From Aldersonia sp. NBC_00410 (GTDB taxonomy: Bacteria; Actinomycetota; Actinomycetes; Mycobacteriales; Mycobacteriaceae): 64,000 nt of DNA. Location of the stretch: assembly GCF_026342035.1 (NCBI RefSeq), contig NZ_JAPENM010000010.1:62001-126000 (forward strand), given 5' to 3'. A program made the translations under genes and the position numbers. This document shows positions 63,125-64,000 of the stretch, piece by piece (position 1 is the stretch's first letter; each line of letters opens with the position of its first letter). The notes under the pieces were generated by a model that searched no databases, was not told where the DNA came from, and saw only the letters and a list, made by a program, of their open reading frames with translations.

Positions 63125-63547
63125 AGTCGAGTCCGGTACGGCCCGCGGCCCAGTAGCCCTTGCCCTTTGTTCTCCGGGCCTTGCGCTTCCGTTGTCTGGC
63201 GTCGCGTCGCGTCGCAGCGCGTGCAAGCCAGGTTGTTTTGGGTGCTCGCGGCGGCCGACGAAAAACCCGCACCGGCCACTCGTGCGGGGTATGACGTCCC
63301 GGCCGGCGCGCCAGGAAGGATCGGCGTCATGAGTAGTCCGGACGACGCTGTCGGGGGTCGGCGGCGACTCGGCACAAGCGGTGTCACCGGACGCACCCTC
63401 CCGCGCCGTCGGCTACCGGAAATCGAGTGCATCCAGCAACGCCTTCCGCCGGTGCCACCGGTCAGACGCCCGGTACCTACATCACACCGACACCGCCCAG
63501 ACCTGACAACACGGCGTACGAGGGTGAGAGGTCTTCCTGACTCCGCC
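63125..63547. other. Gene-poor stretch, possible gene remnant
   Basis: This 423-base stretch has no convincing gene. A plus-strand frame from about 63337 to 63540 ends with a plausible protein-like tail (TPSAGATGQTPGTYITP then RPDNTAYEGERSS) but has no credible start. An ATG at 63330 after AGGAAGGA lies in another frame. A frameshifted small gene is possible. GTCGC triplet repeats occur at about 63203-63216. Confidence 0.3.
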
Positions 63548-63591
63548 GTTACGTCGCGGCAGTCACGGCGTGACGTCGCAACAGCACAGTC
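63548..63591 (+). promoter_or_regulatory. 22-bp direct repeat, GlnR-like site
   Basis: Two 22-base units start GTTACGTCGC (63548) and GTGACGTCGC (63570). GTNAC half-sites recur at 22-base spacing as in actinobacterial GlnR boxes (gTnAC-n6-GaAAC-n6), while the b half-sites (GCAGT and ACAGC) match poorly. It lies directly before the nitrite-assimilation-type genes. Confidence 0.4.
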
Positions 63592-63945
63592 ATGCCCATG
63601 GGCAGTACTCCGCGATTCCTCCAGGGTGTCTTCGCGTTCAAGGGCACCGGTCTCGACGACCCGCAGCCGATCGACGTATCCACCTCATACACAGTGCCGA
63701 GCGGGATCATCGCGCAGCCGTTGTATTTCCGCGGCGGAAACTCGTCGGGCGAACTCGTCGTCGTCACCCTGCTGCGCGACGGCGCACCGATGCGGATCTT
63801 CCCGATGGGTGCGCGGTCCTCGGTGAACGTGCCGCTGCGGGTGGTCGAGGATGTGGATCCCGATGTGGTACTCGAACTCGTCATCGCCGCGCCGGCCGGC
63901 TGCACCGGTGAGGTCGTGGTCGACTTCGGCCTGATGGAGATCTGA
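63592..63945 (+). CDS. Uncharacterised small protein preceding a nitrite reductase-like gene
   Basis: The 117-residue product is predicted to be all-beta, with GSTPRFLQGVFAFKGTGLDD, PLYFRGGNSSGELVVVTLLRDGAPMRIFPMGARSS (in part YFRGGNSSGELV and LLRDGAPMRIFPMGA) and VNVPLRVVEDVDPDVVLELVIAAPAG (in part). It has no signal peptide or metal site. Similar short proteins are recalled beside assimilatory nitrate/nitrite genes in actinobacteria, sometimes annotated as molybdopterin oxidoreductase-associated; no function is known. ATG at 63592 or 63598. The stop overlaps the next ATG by one base (TGATG), so the two are coupled. Confidence 0.7.
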   Translation: MPMGSTPRFLQGVFAFKGTGLDDPQPIDVSTSYTVPSGIIAQPLYFRGGNSSGELVVVTLLRDGAPMRIFPMGARSSVNVPLRVVEDVDPDVVLELVIAAPAGCTGEVVVDFGLMEI

Positions 63946-64000
63946 TGCGCTTACTCGTTGTCGGCAACGGAATGGCGGGCGCACGCACCGTCGAGGAGAT
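63945..64000 (+). CDS. NirB-like FAD/NAD(P)-dependent oxidoreductase, 5' end only
   Basis: Only 18 codons are in the window. They read MRLLVVGNGMAGARTVEE, the FAD-binding GxGxxG start typical of the NirB large subunit of NAD(P)H nitrite reductase or of a related ferredoxin-nitrite/nitrate reductase component. The start is coupled to the preceding small gene by TGATG. The remaining sequence is needed to tell NirB from other FAD reductases. Confidence 0.6.
   Translation, partial: MRLLVVGNGMAGARTVEE

Overview
The window is about 64 kb of high-GC chromosomal DNA from an actinobacterium of the order Mycobacteriales, most likely Nocardia or a close relative. Gene order runs in parallel with the Mycobacterium tuberculosis interval from about Rv2049c to Rv2125: rbpA, ppm1, fxsA, cobN/cobG/cobH/cobIJ, cobK/cobL, the Rv2073c and Rv2074 homologues, pepE, Rv2090, Rv2091c, helY, tatC, tatA, pafCBA, prcAB, pup, dop, mpa, trmI, an Rv2119-like nuclease, hisG, hisE, metH and an Rv2125-like PAC2 protein. 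Lineage traits support this: a bacterial proteasome with Pup, several candidate F420 enzymes, a mycothiol-dependent-isomerase fold, polyprenyl-phosphomannose synthase and RbpA. Lnt and Ppm1 are separate overlapping genes rather than one fused gene, and a glycine-rich exported protein of a type common in Nocardia sits inside the cobalamin operon. The genus call is inference.

Layout. 1-6.3 kb: a partial MpaB/DUF2236 oxygenase-like gene, a small zinc-finger-like protein, rbpA behind a SigH/SigR-type promoter, then ppm1, lnt, an amidohydrolase and fxsA on the minus strand. 6.5-14.6 kb (plus strand): an FdhF/YdeP-type molybdopterin oxidoreductase, an overlapping TetR-hemerythrin-SRPBCC operon with a clear promoter, a TSUP exporter and the tldD/tldE protease pair. 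14.6-18.5 kb (minus): an arylsulfatase, a small secreted protein, an F420/FMN split-barrel protein and a small anchored protein. 18.5-30.4 kb: aerobic cobalamin synthesis, with cobN behind a cobalamin riboswitch, an ArsR-SRPBCC pair facing it, cobG-cobH-cobIJ on the plus strand, and SDR-cobL-exported protein-cobK on the minus strand meeting cobIJ tail to tail. cobM, which lies between cobK and cobL in M. tuberculosis, is not here.

30.4-43.5 kb: a mycothiol-type isomerase and pepE back to back with a 5'-3' exonuclease, then DUF4333 protein, helY, tatC, tatA, pafC, pafB, pafA, prcA, prcB and pup. 43.6-49.3 kb: dop, a deazaflavin oxidoreductase, an integral membrane protein, the proteasomal ATPase mpa and a lipoprotein. 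49.4-58.9 kb: trmI, an iron-sulfur RecB-family nuclease, hisG/hisE, a P-loop kinase, a coupled metH-VOC-HAD operon and an LLM-family oxidoreductase. 58.9-64 kb: a PAC2 protein, an MFS transporter, a tautomerase, a fatty-acid-hydroxylase/sterol-desaturase protein under a FadR-type regulator with a near-perfect FadR operator, a gene-poor stretch, and the first two genes of what looks like a nitrite/nitrate assimilation cluster behind a GlnR-like repeat.

A recurring feature is a TANNNT-type -10 hexamer placed 6-8 bases before the start codon, which predicts leaderless mRNAs for more than a dozen genes. No rRNA, tRNA, insertion sequence, prophage or CRISPR array was seen. The window is mostly conserved core genome. 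The most unusual points are the cobK/cobL locus (an exported protein where cobM is expected, and a CTG start for cobK), the regulatory sites listed in the findings, and an RGG-rich insert in HelY.
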